Source: a virus. Taken from it: DNA of 27,654 nucleotides. The notes beneath the pieces were generated by a model that worked only from the letters and a program-made list of their open reading frames with translations, ran no database searches and was not told where the DNA came from. Location of the stretch: positions 1-27,654 of the IMG/VR virus record IMGVR_UViG_3300037071_004025. One strand, 5' to 3'. The translations under genes were made by a program, and so were the position numbers. Shown here piece after piece: positions 5,924 through 14,202 of the stretch. Every line of letters starts with the position of its first letter. The first letter of the stretch is position 1.

Positions 5924-7149
5924 TACGCGGCCACCGTCCCCTGCACGTCGAGGGTCACCATCTCGGTCCTCCCCTGCTCCGCCGGCTCGATGGTGCGGCC
6001 GGTGAGTTGCCCCGTGATGGTCGCCGGCCGGCCGGTGGTGGTCTCCCCGACGCGGATGGTGATGTCGTCCCCGAGCCCGTAGGAGGTGACGACGGGGGCG
6101 AGGTCGCCGCGGACCTTGATCGCGGACAGGCGGATCTCCGACGCGGCCCCGGAGACCAGTGCCCCCTGTGCTTTCCCGTAGACGGTCTCGTAGGTGCGGT
6201 CATCGCCGGTGCTCGAGTTGAGGGACCCCTCCCACAGGGGATAGCCGGCGGCCCACTCGTTGTAGTTGACGGCGGTCGCACGGATCTGGTCCTCGCCGGT
6301 GCCCGCGCCCATGGCGGTGATCCTGTTCTTCACCGCGGATCCGTTCTCGGTGATGGTGAGGTCCTGCACGAATCCCCACCGCTGCCGGACGTCCTCCGGG
6401 TCGGAGGACCAGCGGAGATCGACGGGGGCGACCCGGCCCAGGCGCGGGTAGCCGAGATCCGCCCGGACCCGGAAAGACGTGAGATCTCCGGGGGTGCCCA
6501 TGAACGGGACGATCCGCCAGTCGAACCCGTCCTCGGACGACGCGAGTTCCGACAGTGCCTCGAGGACGGGCTTGAGGTCGCTTTCGAGGTAGGTGCGGTC
6601 CGCGAGGTTCCCCGACAGTGGCCCGGACAGGACCTCGAGGGGTGAGGTGTGCGGGGACGTCGGCGGATAGAACCCCGGGTCGGGGGTGTCCACGTAGGGC
6701 TGTTCGAGTCCGCGGTCGAGGAGCCGGCGGAAGATCTCCAACTTATCGACCTGCCGGAACGCAAGGGTGGGGGTGAGCCGGCTCTGCAGGTAGCCGGGCC
6801 AGGTGATCATGCTGATTTTCATGCCGCGGCCGGAGAGTGCCCGCTCGCGGCCCACCACGATCCCGGCCCACGGCACCTCGGAGGCGACCACACCGACCCC
6901 GGGGAGGATCTCCTGCCGTTCCGCCCAACAGCAGGAGCGGCGGGGGATCGTCGCCCCGAACGGGTCCCGCGCCCGCACCTGCTCGGAGGCGATGGGGATG
7001 ACCCCCGATCCGGCGGCCGGCCCGGACAGGACGTCCCCGAGGGACACCCCGGTCATGGGGAGGGTGGCGAGGAGGACCCCGAGCCGGAAGTCAGTGAAGT
7101 GGTATCTCCACCGGACCTGCCGGGGGCTGCCGGGCGGGGGAAGGGTCAT
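5923..7149 (-). CDS. Minor tail protein, tail-tip/baseplate type
   Basis: A 408-residue protein. The start (RYHFTDFRLGVLLATLPMTGVSLGDVLSG) matches the opening of minor tail proteins of Streptomyces-type siphoviruses, which resemble the hub (Tal/gp27-like) domain of the tail tip. Mid-protein helices (VDKLEIFRRLLDRGLE and a TYLESDLKPVLEALSEL segment) and the C-terminal beta domain (DDITIRVGETTTGRPATITG) fit the same architecture. ATG 7149 follows the endolysin stop by three bases. It probably forms part of the tail tip opened at infection. The hub assignment is inference. Confidence 0.75.
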   Translation of the reverse strand: MTLPPPGSPRQVRWRYHFTDFRLGVLLATLPMTGVSLGDVLSGPAAGSGVIPIASEQVRARDPFGATIPRRSCCWAERQEILPGVGVVASEVPWAGIVVGRERALSGRGMKISMITWPGYLQSRLTPTLAFRQVDKLEIFRRLLDRGLEQPYVDTPDPGFYPPTSPHTSPLEVLSGPLSGNLADRTYLESDLKPVLEALSELASSEDGFDWRIVPFMGTPGDLTSFRVRADLGYPRLGRVAPVDLRWSSDPEDVRQRWGFVQDLTITENGSAVKNRITAMGAGTGEDQIRATAVNYNEWAAGYPLWEGSLNSSTGDDRTYETVYGKAQGALVSGAASEIRLSAIKVRGDLAPVVTSYGLGDDITIRVGETTTGRPATITGQLTGRTIEPAEQGRTEMVTLDVQGTVAA

Positions 7150-7152
7150 CGG

Positions 7153-8037
7153 TCAGGCGGTGGGGGTGTCCAGCCCGCCGAGGACCCGGCGGACCGCCCG
7201 CTCGGCTGCGGCTTCGGCCTCCGCGGTGGTGAGTCCGTCCACCCCCTCGAGCTCGGAGACGATCGATGACACCAGCGGGCCGGCGAGGAGGGGGGCGAGG
7301 GAATGCGCGAGTGCCTGCTCGTCCACGTCGGCCCCCGCGAGGAGGGCGGGCAGTGCGCGCACCCGGTAGAGGATGGTGTCGCTCACGGGCATCCCCGGGT
7401 TCGGCCCGTTGGGGGCTGCGCCGATCGCGCCGAGCGCCCGCTCGATGTTGCGCAGGCGGAGATCCTGGTCGTCAGTGAGCACGTCGTCTCCTTGCTTGAG
7501 GTAGGCGGCCACGTCGGCGCGCCGCTGGGTCATGCTGACGGAGGGGTCCTGTTTGCGTCCGGTGGGGGTGGCCCACTCCTTATGGCCGCGCACCCGGTCG
7601 GGGGTGCGGCGGGTGACGACACACCACGCGGCCTCCCCGGCGACGATGAGCCGGGTCAGGGCGGGGGAGTAGGGCTCGGCCCCGGAGTTCGCTACCTCGA
7701 CGGCCATCGAGTAGCGGTTCCCCTGATTGGCGGGGACGTCCAGGAACGGGCCACCCACCCCGGCGTGCCAGGTGACCCCGGCGGCGACCAGGATCGCCTG
7801 CCCGTCCCGCGAGTAGACGAGCTGCGCGAGCTTCTGGTTCGTGACGTAAGCCAGGGCACCCCACGTACCGGACAGGATGGTCGAGGCGTCGTGGTGCTCG
7901 AGGAACATGCGGGTCGGGTCGTAGGGGGTCTTCGGTTCGGCGTCGCGGGTCTGCCAGCCGCCGGCCTCGAGGACGGTGAACCCCCACGACCGCATGAGGT
8001 CCCGCCAGGCGGCCAGTACCCCTACCTGTGTGCTCAC
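7153..8037 (-). CDS. N-acetylmuramoyl-L-alanine amidase endolysin
   Basis: A 294-residue lysin with an Amidase_2 (PGRP-like) domain at about residues 15-170. Probable zinc and catalytic residues are visible: H48/H49 in FLEHHDAS, H91 in GVTWHAGVG, the MAVEVANSG strand, and H152 plus D164 in GHKEWATPTGRKQDPS. It cleaves the amide bond between MurNAc and L-Ala in peptidoglycan. The C-terminal 110 residues have no recognised wall-binding repeat; they hold helical stretches (LRLRNIERALGAIG, ALAHSLAPLLAGPLVSSIV) that might multimerise or target the wall. GTG 8037 overlaps the previous stop (GTGA). It sits inside the tail module, so a tail-associated lysin is also possible. Confidence 0.9.
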   Translation of the reverse strand: MSTQVGVLAAWRDLMRSWGFTVLEAGGWQTRDAEPKTPYDPTRMFLEHHDASTILSGTWGALAYVTNQKLAQLVYSRDGQAILVAAGVTWHAGVGGPFLDVPANQGNRYSMAVEVANSGAEPYSPALTRLIVAGEAAWCVVTRRTPDRVRGHKEWATPTGRKQDPSVSMTQRRADVAAYLKQGDDVLTDDQDLRLRNIERALGAIGAAPNGPNPGMPVSDTILYRVRALPALLAGADVDEQALAHSLAPLLAGPLVSSIVSELEGVDGLTTAEAEAAAERAVRRVLGGLDTPTA

Positions 8038-8228
8038 TTCTCGGGTCCCCGTTCGGCGGCTTTCTCGGCGCGCAGGTCCTGCACGTCATCGAACAGGCCG
8101 GTGACCTGCCGGCCCTCGGCGTCGTACACGGGCGGCATGGTTTCGAGGGCGGTGAAGTAGTCGTCGTCGGTGAGTTCGTGGAGCCCACCCTCGCCGGTGC
8201 GCCTGTGCTTCTCCTCGGGTTCGGTCAC
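8034..8228 (-). CDS. Small charged protein before the endolysin
   Basis: A 64-residue, strongly charged protein, start GTG 8228 with AAAGGAT upstream. It has no cysteines or membrane segment. Its middle (DDDYFTALETMPPVYDAEGRQVTG) is acidic and its end (DVQDLRAEKAAERGPEK) helical. It overlaps the endolysin start by GTGA. Small charged proteins in this slot of actinophage genomes are of unknown function; a tail-tip or lysis accessory role is possible. Confidence 0.65.
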   Translation of the reverse strand: MTEPEEKHRRTGEGGLHELTDDDYFTALETMPPVYDAEGRQVTGLFDDVQDLRAEKAAERGPEK

Positions 8229-8262
8229 GAACCGATCCTTTCACGGGGGAACGAACGCAACG

Positions 8263-9393
8263 TCAGGCGATCTCGTATGAGGTGGTGAACTGCACGTAGT
8301 TGCCGGCGGTGGTCAGGTTCCACGTCGGGGAGGAGCCACCGGCCAGGGCGGCGGTGTTTGTGGGGTAAAGGAAATACATGCGGAAGGTGGCGGGGTCGGT
8401 GTTGTATTGCTCGTGATAGACAGCGCCGACCGCGGAGCCCCCGGCGTGGGCGACGAACGCGGCCCCGGAGGCGTTACCGATCCCGGCCTGCGGGTTGTTC
8501 GCCGCGGACGGCATGAGGTTCGTCGGGTAGCCGATGCGGATCGGCCCGTTCAGCCCGGCGTAGCTGGTCCCGGTCCCGAGCCGGAACATGACGTTGAGGT
8601 GCACCTGCCGGCCGGCTCGGCGGTAGCGGCCGATCCGGGTCGCTGACCCGTAGGTGATCTCCGCGAACGGTGGGGCGTTGGTCACCGACACGGTGGGGGT
8701 GTAGGTCTGCCAGCGGGTGTCGTACCACGCCCACCCGGCCCCGTCCCACACGGCTTCGGCGGCGGTGTCCTCCGCGAACGCCCGGAACCCGGGCCACAGG
8801 CGGGCGGTGGGGAGGGCGAGGACCGCGGCCTCGGTGGGCAGGGGGAGTACCCCTCCGCGGATGGTGGTGCGCGGCCGGTAGGGGGAGAGGGTGACGGTCT
8901 GCCCGGTCGGGGGGATGAGGAGCTCACCGAGGGCGAGGGAGTTCGCGAGGACACCGGGGAGGGCGGCGGCCTCGGAGGAGGCGGCGAGCGCCCCGTCAAG
9001 GATGTGCAGGCGCACCCGGTCGGTGGTCGCGGAGGAGGCGACCCCGGCGGTCTGTGAGTCGTTGACCTCGATGACGATGAGGGAGCGGCGGAACTGTGTA
9101 GCGGCCTGCGCTGTGACGGCCAGGGTGACGGCGGCGTCGTTGGTCACCACGTACTGCCCGGCGGTGAGGTCCTCGGTGTTCTGGACGACGGCCCGGAACG
9201 GCTGCACGGTGAGTTGCGTCGGGGACGGGAGCGCGAGTTCGCCCATGGTGTTCGCCGGCCCGGCGAGGACCCCGGCGACGGCGGCGACTCCCGCGCCGGG
9301 CATGAACACCGCGCCGAGGGAGGTGCGGAGGGTTCGGCCGGGGATGACCTGCCCGGCGGCTCCGAGCACGTAGGGCGGGGAGAGGACGGTCAC
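8263..9393 (-). CDS. Minor tail protein / candidate receptor-binding protein
   Basis: A 376-residue protein following the distal tail protein. The N-terminal half is Ala/Val-rich and beta-prone. Two similar ALA/PSPTQLTVQPFRAVVQN and PPTGQTVTLSPYRP segments hint at an internal repeat. WYDTRWQTYTPTVSV starts a C-terminal beta domain (VHLNVMFRLGTGTSY, IRIGYP, FRMYFLYPTN, VQFTTSYEIA) of the kind found at the ends of phage fibres and receptor-binding proteins. Start GTG 9393 lies seven bases past the previous stop. The host-recognition role is inferred from position and the distal beta domain. Confidence 0.75.
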   Translation of the reverse strand: MTVLSPPYVLGAAGQVIPGRTLRTSLGAVFMPGAGVAAVAGVLAGPANTMGELALPSPTQLTVQPFRAVVQNTEDLTAGQYVVTNDAAVTLAVTAQAATQFRRSLIVIEVNDSQTAGVASSATTDRVRLHILDGALAASSEAAALPGVLANSLALGELLIPPTGQTVTLSPYRPRTTIRGGVLPLPTEAAVLALPTARLWPGFRAFAEDTAAEAVWDGAGWAWYDTRWQTYTPTVSVTNAPPFAEITYGSATRIGRYRRAGRQVHLNVMFRLGTGTSYAGLNGPIRIGYPTNLMPSAANNPQAGIGNASGAAFVAHAGGSAVGAVYHEQYNTDPATFRMYFLYPTNTAALAGGSSPTWNLTTAGNYVQFTTSYEIA

Positions 9394-9400
9394 GGGGGGC

Positions 9401-10357
9401 TCACTTCCAGGTCGATGCGGTCAGGATCTCGAGGCGGGCGGTCTGGTCCTGCCCGCCCGTCCCGGAGCGGAGACGGATCTCGGTGCCGCCCCCGGAGATC
9501 TCCCCGGTGGCGGGGTCGACGGTGCCACCGGGGATGAGGGGGAACACTGAGCCGGCCCCCCAGGCGTCGTAGCGGTCGACCCCGTTGACGGTGGAGGTGC
9601 CGGCTGCGGTGTCTACGGTCCACACGTCGAACGCCCCGAGGTCGGCGGCGAGGGCAACGAACAGACCGTTCCCCAGCTGGATGCGGGGCCGGGGAATGGG
9701 GCCGGTGACGGTGTAGACGGCGTGAGCGTCCTCGTCGCCGTCGTTGGGAACCCGGGCGACGGTCTGCGCTGCCGTGCCCCCGGTGGACGTCCACGGCATG
9801 ACCGCGCCGGCCGCGCCCATCGGGTAGCCACCTTCCCCCCCGACCATGGGGAGGCGGACCGGACCGTAGGTGGTGGCTGCCCCGGTCCAGAAGGGGTCCT
9901 CGGCGATGAGGACGAACGCGAACTCGGCGGCCCGGTCGGTGAGCGCCCGCCAGCGGGGTTTCCCGGATGGCTTGACCCACAGGCCGCGGGCCGGCCCCGC
10001 GTTGAGGTCGGTGTACCGCTGGAAGCCGGGCACCGCGCCGAGGACGGCGGCGAGGTAGCGGCGGTGTGCTGCCTTGAGGGCGTCCCTCGAGGGGGCGGCG
10101 ACGGTGCCAGTAAAGGACAGGGCGCGGGGCTCGTAGGTGGGTTCACCGGAGTAGCCGCCGTGCCCGTCCTGCCGGGCGTCCATCGGGAGGGTCACCTCGG
10201 GGGCGTCGGACCCTTCGGGGGTGTCGGCGGCCCACGCGCACCCGAAGGCGTCCACGGCGTTGAGGGTGAGGAGGGGGGTAGCGGGATCTCCGAGGGCGTA
10301 CCGCTCGTCGTGCTCGGCGTAGAGCCACGTCCGGTCGTCCTGATAGAGCATCGTCAC
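9401..10357 (-). CDS. Distal tail / minor tail protein
   Basis: A 318-residue protein directly after the tape measure, the usual place of the distal tail protein (Dit or phage minor tail family). Features include VTLPMDARQDG with YEPRALSFTGTVAAPSRD, an AHRRYLAAVLGAVPGFQRY helix, and LIAEDPFWTGA, a phrase typical of Dit-like proteins. The C-terminal half is galectin-like beta (GNGLFVALAADLGAFDVWTV). GTG 10357 overlaps the tape-measure stop (GTGA) and has CAGGAG seven bases upstream; an in-frame upstream ATG at 10408 would overlap the tape measure more and lacks a site. Confidence 0.85.
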   Translation of the reverse strand: MTMLYQDDRTWLYAEHDERYALGDPATPLLTLNAVDAFGCAWAADTPEGSDAPEVTLPMDARQDGHGGYSGEPTYEPRALSFTGTVAAPSRDALKAAHRRYLAAVLGAVPGFQRYTDLNAGPARGLWVKPSGKPRWRALTDRAAEFAFVLIAEDPFWTGAATTYGPVRLPMVGGEGGYPMGAAGAVMPWTSTGGTAAQTVARVPNDGDEDAHAVYTVTGPIPRPRIQLGNGLFVALAADLGAFDVWTVDTAAGTSTVNGVDRYDAWGAGSVFPLIPGGTVDPATGEISGGGTEIRLRSGTGGQDQTARLEILTASTWK

Positions 10358-13203
10358 GGGAGGGCTCCTGCCGGCGCGGGGCGGGTGATGCCCGAGTTGA
10401 GGTTCCACACGACGGACTGCGTGACCCGGGCGGCGACCCCCGCGATCGGCTCGCCCGGTGCCTGATGGATGTGTTCCTCGATCGTGACGGGGCCGGCCTG
10501 CGTCGGTGCTGCCAGTGCGGTGCCTCCTCCGAGGCGACCGCCGGCCGCTGCCACGAGGAGCGCCGCGGCCCGGTCCCGGTCCTCGGGGGTGACCACGGTC
10601 TCGTCGTTGCGGAGGAGTGCGAGCCCCTGTCCCACGTTCCCGAAATCGACCACACCGCCGACGTGGAATGTGGGAATCTTCGGAACGTGCGGAATGTCGT
10701 CAAAGGGATTGACTAGGTTTACACCGTCGATGACAACATTGATGCCACCGATTACGGTGTTATTGATTCCGCGGATGACGGCATTGATCGCGCCCTTGAT
10801 TGCGCCACCGATGCCCTCGAACATTCCGCCGACGAAATCTGCGATGCCGGAGAAGATCCGGCCGATCCCGTCCTTGAGTCCCTGGAACCCGCCGGTGACC
10901 CCGCCGACGATGCGGGTGACGATCCCCGAGATCCCGGTCCACAGGGACGTCCAGATCCCGATAACGGTGGACACGAACCCGATGACGACGGACGCGACGG
11001 TCGAGGCGAACCCGATGAACGCCCCGATGATGGAGATGAGGACCCCGACGATGGGCATGATCGCGCCGATGAGGGTGGTGAACAGGCCGATCACGATGGG
11101 CAGGAACGGGAGGAGCGGGACGATCGCGGCCACCACCAATTGGATGATGACCATGACCAGTTGCAGGAGTGGGGGGATGAGGGGTGCGACCGCCTGCAGG
11201 ATCATGGCGATGAGGTTCGCGAGCATCGGCAGCAGCGGGAGGAGGGGGATGACCGCGGCCATGATGAGCTCGAGGAACACGTTGATGAGCGTGGGCAGGA
11301 TGGGGAGGATCGCCTGCAACGCGCCCATGAGCGCCCCGATGAGGACCTGCGCGATGGTCGAGAGCGCCTCCACCAGCGGGGGCAGGATCGGGAGGAGCGC
11401 CTGCAACGCGGTCGCCAGTGCCCCCGCGAACATGACGGCCACCTGACCGAGGACGTCCGCGATGACGGGCAGCACCGGGAGGACGGCCTGCAACGCCCCG
11501 GCGAAAGCCCCCGCGAGGGCGGTCGCCACCTGACCGATGACGGTGGCGATGACGGGGAGGACGGGTGCGATAGCGGCGAGTGCCTCCGCGAACGCCCCGG
11601 CGAGGACGGTGGCGATCTGCCCGATCGCGTCCACCAGGACGGGCAGGACGGGGGCGAGGGTGGTGAGGACGGACAGGAACGCCCCGGCGAGGACCGACGC
11701 CACCTGACCGATCGCCGCGACCAGTGGGGGGATGACGGGGGCCAACGCCTGGATGACGGTCACCAGGGTCGTCGCGAATAGGCCGGCGACCTGCCCGATG
11801 ATCGGCGCGAGCTGCGCGAGGACCGGCCCGATCTGCGCGAAAATGTCCGAGATCGCCGGCACCAGGGTTTGCAGGACGGTGACGATGACGGGGATGACGG
11901 CGGCCACCACATCGGCCCACCGGGTGAAATAGTCGATGATGAGGGGCAGGGCACCTTGCGCGAGTGAGGCGAGGAGATCCGAGAAGGACTGCAACCCTCC
12001 CCCACCACCGCCCCCACCGAACGCGACCTTGACGATCGCCCCGATGGTGGTGAACGCCCCGGACACCTGCTCGAGGATGGGACCGATGACCGGGGCGAGA
12101 CCCTCCCGGAGCCCGTCCCACATCGAGAACAGGGTCCCTTGCGTCTGGAACACGAACTCCCCCGCGCGGGTCGCGAGCCCCTGCAGGGAGTCCTCCGCGA
12201 GGAGCGCCGAGTTGCCGGCCCCGTCCACCAGCGACTCGCGGAAGATCGCCCCGAGGTCCCCGGCGGCCCCGGCGATCTGCCCGATCTGGAACGGGAGACC
12301 CGTGAGCCCCTGCGTGGCCTCGTTGACGGCGGCGTTCCCGTCAGAGAAGCCGAGCCGGAACATGTCCCCCACGGTGCCGAGGGCGTCCCCCACCCCGCCG
12401 AGTCCATCGGTGAGGTTGAGGAGGCGGGGCATGACGGAGCCGGTGATGATCCCGGCCGCGTTCGCCAGGGCGGGGACGAACAGTCCGCCGACGTTCGTGG
12501 ACAGGTCGGTCCACTGCGCGCCCATGATCCGCTGCTGATTCGCGAGCCCCTCGGACGTCCGCCCGAAGTCGCCCTGCTGTAGGGCGGTCTGCGCCATGAT
12601 GAGCGAGTAGGTCGCCTGCGCCTTCGCTGCCCCGGACAGCTCCTCGCCGGTCTTCGCGAGACCGAGCCGAACCGCCTCCTCCTCGATCGCCGCGGCGGAC
12701 AGCATGACCCCGAACCGGCGCAGCGGCTCGGTCTCCCCGATGAGCCCCGACCGGAGGGCGTCGAGCGCCTCCTGCGGGGTGGCGTTCCCAAACGATGCCA
12801 TGTCGGAGGCGGTGGTCACCAGCGACGTCGAGAGGTTCGCGGCCTCGGCGGAGCCGATGCCCATGCCACGGAACAGGGTGCCGAAAGAGCCCGCGGCCTC
12901 GAGTGCCTGATTGCGGGACTGTCCGAGGGCGGTCGAGGCGGTCGAGGCGAACTCCTCGATGAGCCCGGCGGAGTCCTCGAACACCACGCCGACCTTCGAC
13001 ACGTTCTCGCCGAGGTCTACGGCATCGGATACCGCGCCCTTGAGGAACGTCCCGATCGACACCGCGGCGAACGCGGCGGCGAAGAATCCCGCGGCCTTCT
13101 TCGCGACCCCGGGCATCCCCCGCGAGATCTCGTCGTCCGCCTCGCTGACGAACTTGTCCGCGACGGGGCGGAGCCGGACACCTGCGTCCCCGACCAGGAG
13201 CAC
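10354..13203 (-). CDS. Tape measure protein
   Basis: A 949-residue tail tape measure. The N-terminal third has the typical tape-measure core, with AFAAVSIGTFLKGAVSDAVD and the segments ENVSKVGVVFEDSAG and MASFGNATPQEALDALRSGL. The centre is very hydrophobic. Residues 487-631 are five tandem copies of a 29-residue unit (form LAPVLPVLVDAIGQIATVLAG plus eight), with further diverged copies after them. A Gly/Ile-rich amphipathic domain (GGMFEGIGGAIKGAINAVI) follows near residue 800. The protein sets tail length and is ejected with the DNA. GTG 13203 starts directly after the chaperone stop, with GGAGGAGG upstream. Confidence 0.96.
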   Translation of the reverse strand: MLLVGDAGVRLRPVADKFVSEADDEISRGMPGVAKKAAGFFAAAFAAVSIGTFLKGAVSDAVDLGENVSKVGVVFEDSAGLIEEFASTASTALGQSRNQALEAAGSFGTLFRGMGIGSAEAANLSTSLVTTASDMASFGNATPQEALDALRSGLIGETEPLRRFGVMLSAAAIEEEAVRLGLAKTGEELSGAAKAQATYSLIMAQTALQQGDFGRTSEGLANQQRIMGAQWTDLSTNVGGLFVPALANAAGIITGSVMPRLLNLTDGLGGVGDALGTVGDMFRLGFSDGNAAVNEATQGLTGLPFQIGQIAGAAGDLGAIFRESLVDGAGNSALLAEDSLQGLATRAGEFVFQTQGTLFSMWDGLREGLAPVIGPILEQVSGAFTTIGAIVKVAFGGGGGGGGLQSFSDLLASLAQGALPLIIDYFTRWADVVAAVIPVIVTVLQTLVPAISDIFAQIGPVLAQLAPIIGQVAGLFATTLVTVIQALAPVIPPLVAAIGQVASVLAGAFLSVLTTLAPVLPVLVDAIGQIATVLAGAFAEALAAIAPVLPVIATVIGQVATALAGAFAGALQAVLPVLPVIADVLGQVAVMFAGALATALQALLPILPPLVEALSTIAQVLIGALMGALQAILPILPTLINVFLELIMAAVIPLLPLLPMLANLIAMILQAVAPLIPPLLQLVMVIIQLVVAAIVPLLPFLPIVIGLFTTLIGAIMPIVGVLISIIGAFIGFASTVASVVIGFVSTVIGIWTSLWTGISGIVTRIVGGVTGGFQGLKDGIGRIFSGIADFVGGMFEGIGGAIKGAINAVIRGINNTVIGGINVVIDGVNLVNPFDDIPHVPKIPTFHVGGVVDFGNVGQGLALLRNDETVVTPEDRDRAAALLVAAAGGRLGGGTALAAPTQAGPVTIEEHIHQAPGEPIAGVAARVTQSVVWNLNSGITRPAPAGALP
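11311..11745 (-). repeat. Five 87-bp tandem repeats in the tape measure gene
   Basis: Units start at 11745, 11658, 11571, 11484 and 11397 (minus direction). The gly-gln-val/ile motif recurs at exactly 87-base steps (for example + strand ACCTGACCGA at 11441, 11528 and 11702, and ATCTGCCCGA at 11615). The repeat keeps the reading frame, so unit number could change tail length. Confidence 0.85.
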
Positions 13204-14054
13204 CTATCTACCTCCTCCGCCGGCGAGATCCGCTGCCCGCTGCATGCCGCGCTGATGCGAGGGGAGGAGCCCCCACGTCTCGCGGGCGGGTGCGTTGAGG
13301 CTGGCGAGGTGCTCGTCCAACCTGCCCACCGCCTCGAGGCGCTCCTTCGACATGTCCAGCGCGTAGGAGTAGATCACCGCGAGCCACTGAGTCGCGGGGA
13401 GCGCCTCGAGGTCGGTCAGCCCCTCGCGGGCCGCTTTGCCCGTGAGGTACGTCCGGCAGCTCGCCCAGAAGTCGTAGAGGGCTGCTGCCTCCTCGTAGGG
13501 CGGGAGGACGCACGACCCACCACGAACTGCGCGACCCCGGTGAGCGCCGAGAGGGGCACCCGCTTCGTCGGGTCGTCCATGAGGTAGGCGAACCTGCGCC
13601 GGCTCGAGCCGGCTTCGTGCTCGGGGTTGAGGAGGGTGAGGTCGGCCACCAGGTCGCCGTGCGGGTCCTCGTAGAGGGGCTGCCCGGTGGTCTCGTCCTT
13701 GACGATGTACCCGTCCTCGTCCATGGCGGGGAGGATCTCCCCCGTCTCGGGGTTCCGCTTCGGCTCCCACTCGGCGGAGATCCCGTCATCGTTGCGGAGG
13801 AGGGTGCCGAGGAGGTTCGCGATCGCGACCCCCTGCCGTAGCTGGTCGCGGGCGGACAGGACGGCCATGATCGCCCCGGCGTCCGCCTCGGTATGGATCT
13901 GGAACGCCTCCCGGTAGGACGGTTTCCCGTCCGGGTGCACCTCGAGCTTGACGGTCTCGTAGGACAGCGACGTCTCGACGCCGAACACGGGCACCCCGTC
14001 CTCATCGAGGACGGTGCCCGGGGGCAGGGCGGGGGAGGTGGCGGGTTGCGTCAC
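13204..14054 (-). CDS. Tail assembly chaperone fusion made by -1 frameshift
   Basis: The second chaperone product. After about residue 180 of the first chaperone, reading moves back one base into a frame that continues for 103 codons with well-formed protein: SCVLPPYEEAAALYDFWAS, TDLEALPATQWLAVIYSYAL and MSKERLEAVGRLDEHLASL. Upstream of that point this frame is Arg-rich noise, and downstream of it the original frame becomes noise. The change point is therefore near 13515-13523 (GTGGTGGGT in the mRNA). Slipping of a Gly tRNA from GGT to GGG would fit, giving a 283-residue product. Such paired chaperones guide tail tube assembly round the tape measure, which follows immediately. The exact slip codon is inferred. 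Confidence 0.8.
13416..14054 (-). CDS. Tail assembly chaperone, unshifted product
   Basis: The 212-residue first chaperone. It starts at GTG 14054 with GAGGAG eight bases upstream and begins MTQPATSPALPPGTVLDEDG. It contains VETSLSYETVKLEVHPDG, HTEADAGAIMAVLSARDQLR and RRFAYLMDDPTKRVPLSALTG, in keeping with helical tail chaperones located before the tape measure. The last 32 residues after AQFVVG are Arg/Ser-rich and probably carry no function of their own, since the frameshift product leaves this frame there. Its first codons (ATG/GTG ACG CAG/CAA) recall the MTQT starts of the cassette genes. Confidence 0.85.
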   Translation of the reverse strand: MTQPATSPALPPGTVLDEDGVPVFGVETSLSYETVKLEVHPDGKPSYREAFQIHTEADAGAIMAVLSARDQLRQGVAIANLLGTLLRNDDGISAEWEPKRNPETGEILPAMDEDGYIVKDETTGQPLYEDPHGDLVADLTLLNPEHEAGSSRRRFAYLMDDPTKRVPLSALTGVAQFVVGRASSRPTRRQQPSTTSGRAAGRTSRAKRPARG

Positions 14055-14129
14055 GGCAGGAACTCCTCGCGGTCGGGGACGCGGCGAGGTGGACGGTAGC
14101 GGGGCCGCTGCTCGAGTCCCGGGGCGGGC

Positions 14130-14200
14130 GGGTGGGGCGGGAGTCGAACCCGCCGGCCGGCTCGCGAGCCCAGGGCCACCGACCCCCACCGGGCCACCCC
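14130..14200 (-). tRNA. tRNA-like element, degraded or atypical
   Basis: Between the gp10-like gene and the chaperones, the minus strand holds a clear T-arm, GCGGG-TTCGACT-CCCGC, followed directly by CCCACCC. The last six of these pair with GGGTGG at the 5' end as an acceptor stem. A possible anticodon loop CTCGCGA (anticodon CGC, alanine) is flanked by stem halves with four of five pairs. The D-arm does not fold well, position 8 is C instead of U, one acceptor pair is a mismatch and no CCA is encoded. A worn tRNA relic or a fortuitous structure are the alternatives. Confidence 0.33.
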
Positions 14201-14202
14201 TG

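Noticed and set aside
9722-11781. Plus-strand frames opposite the tape measure and distal tail genes
   Set aside because: They carry mirrored versions of the 87-bp repeats (Asp/Gly/Arg-rich), an expected artefact of the opposite strand.
13208-14005. Third reading frame across the tail chaperones
   Set aside because: Arg/Ser/Pro-rich throughout with no chaperone-like segment; only the frames used before and after the -1 shift look like protein.
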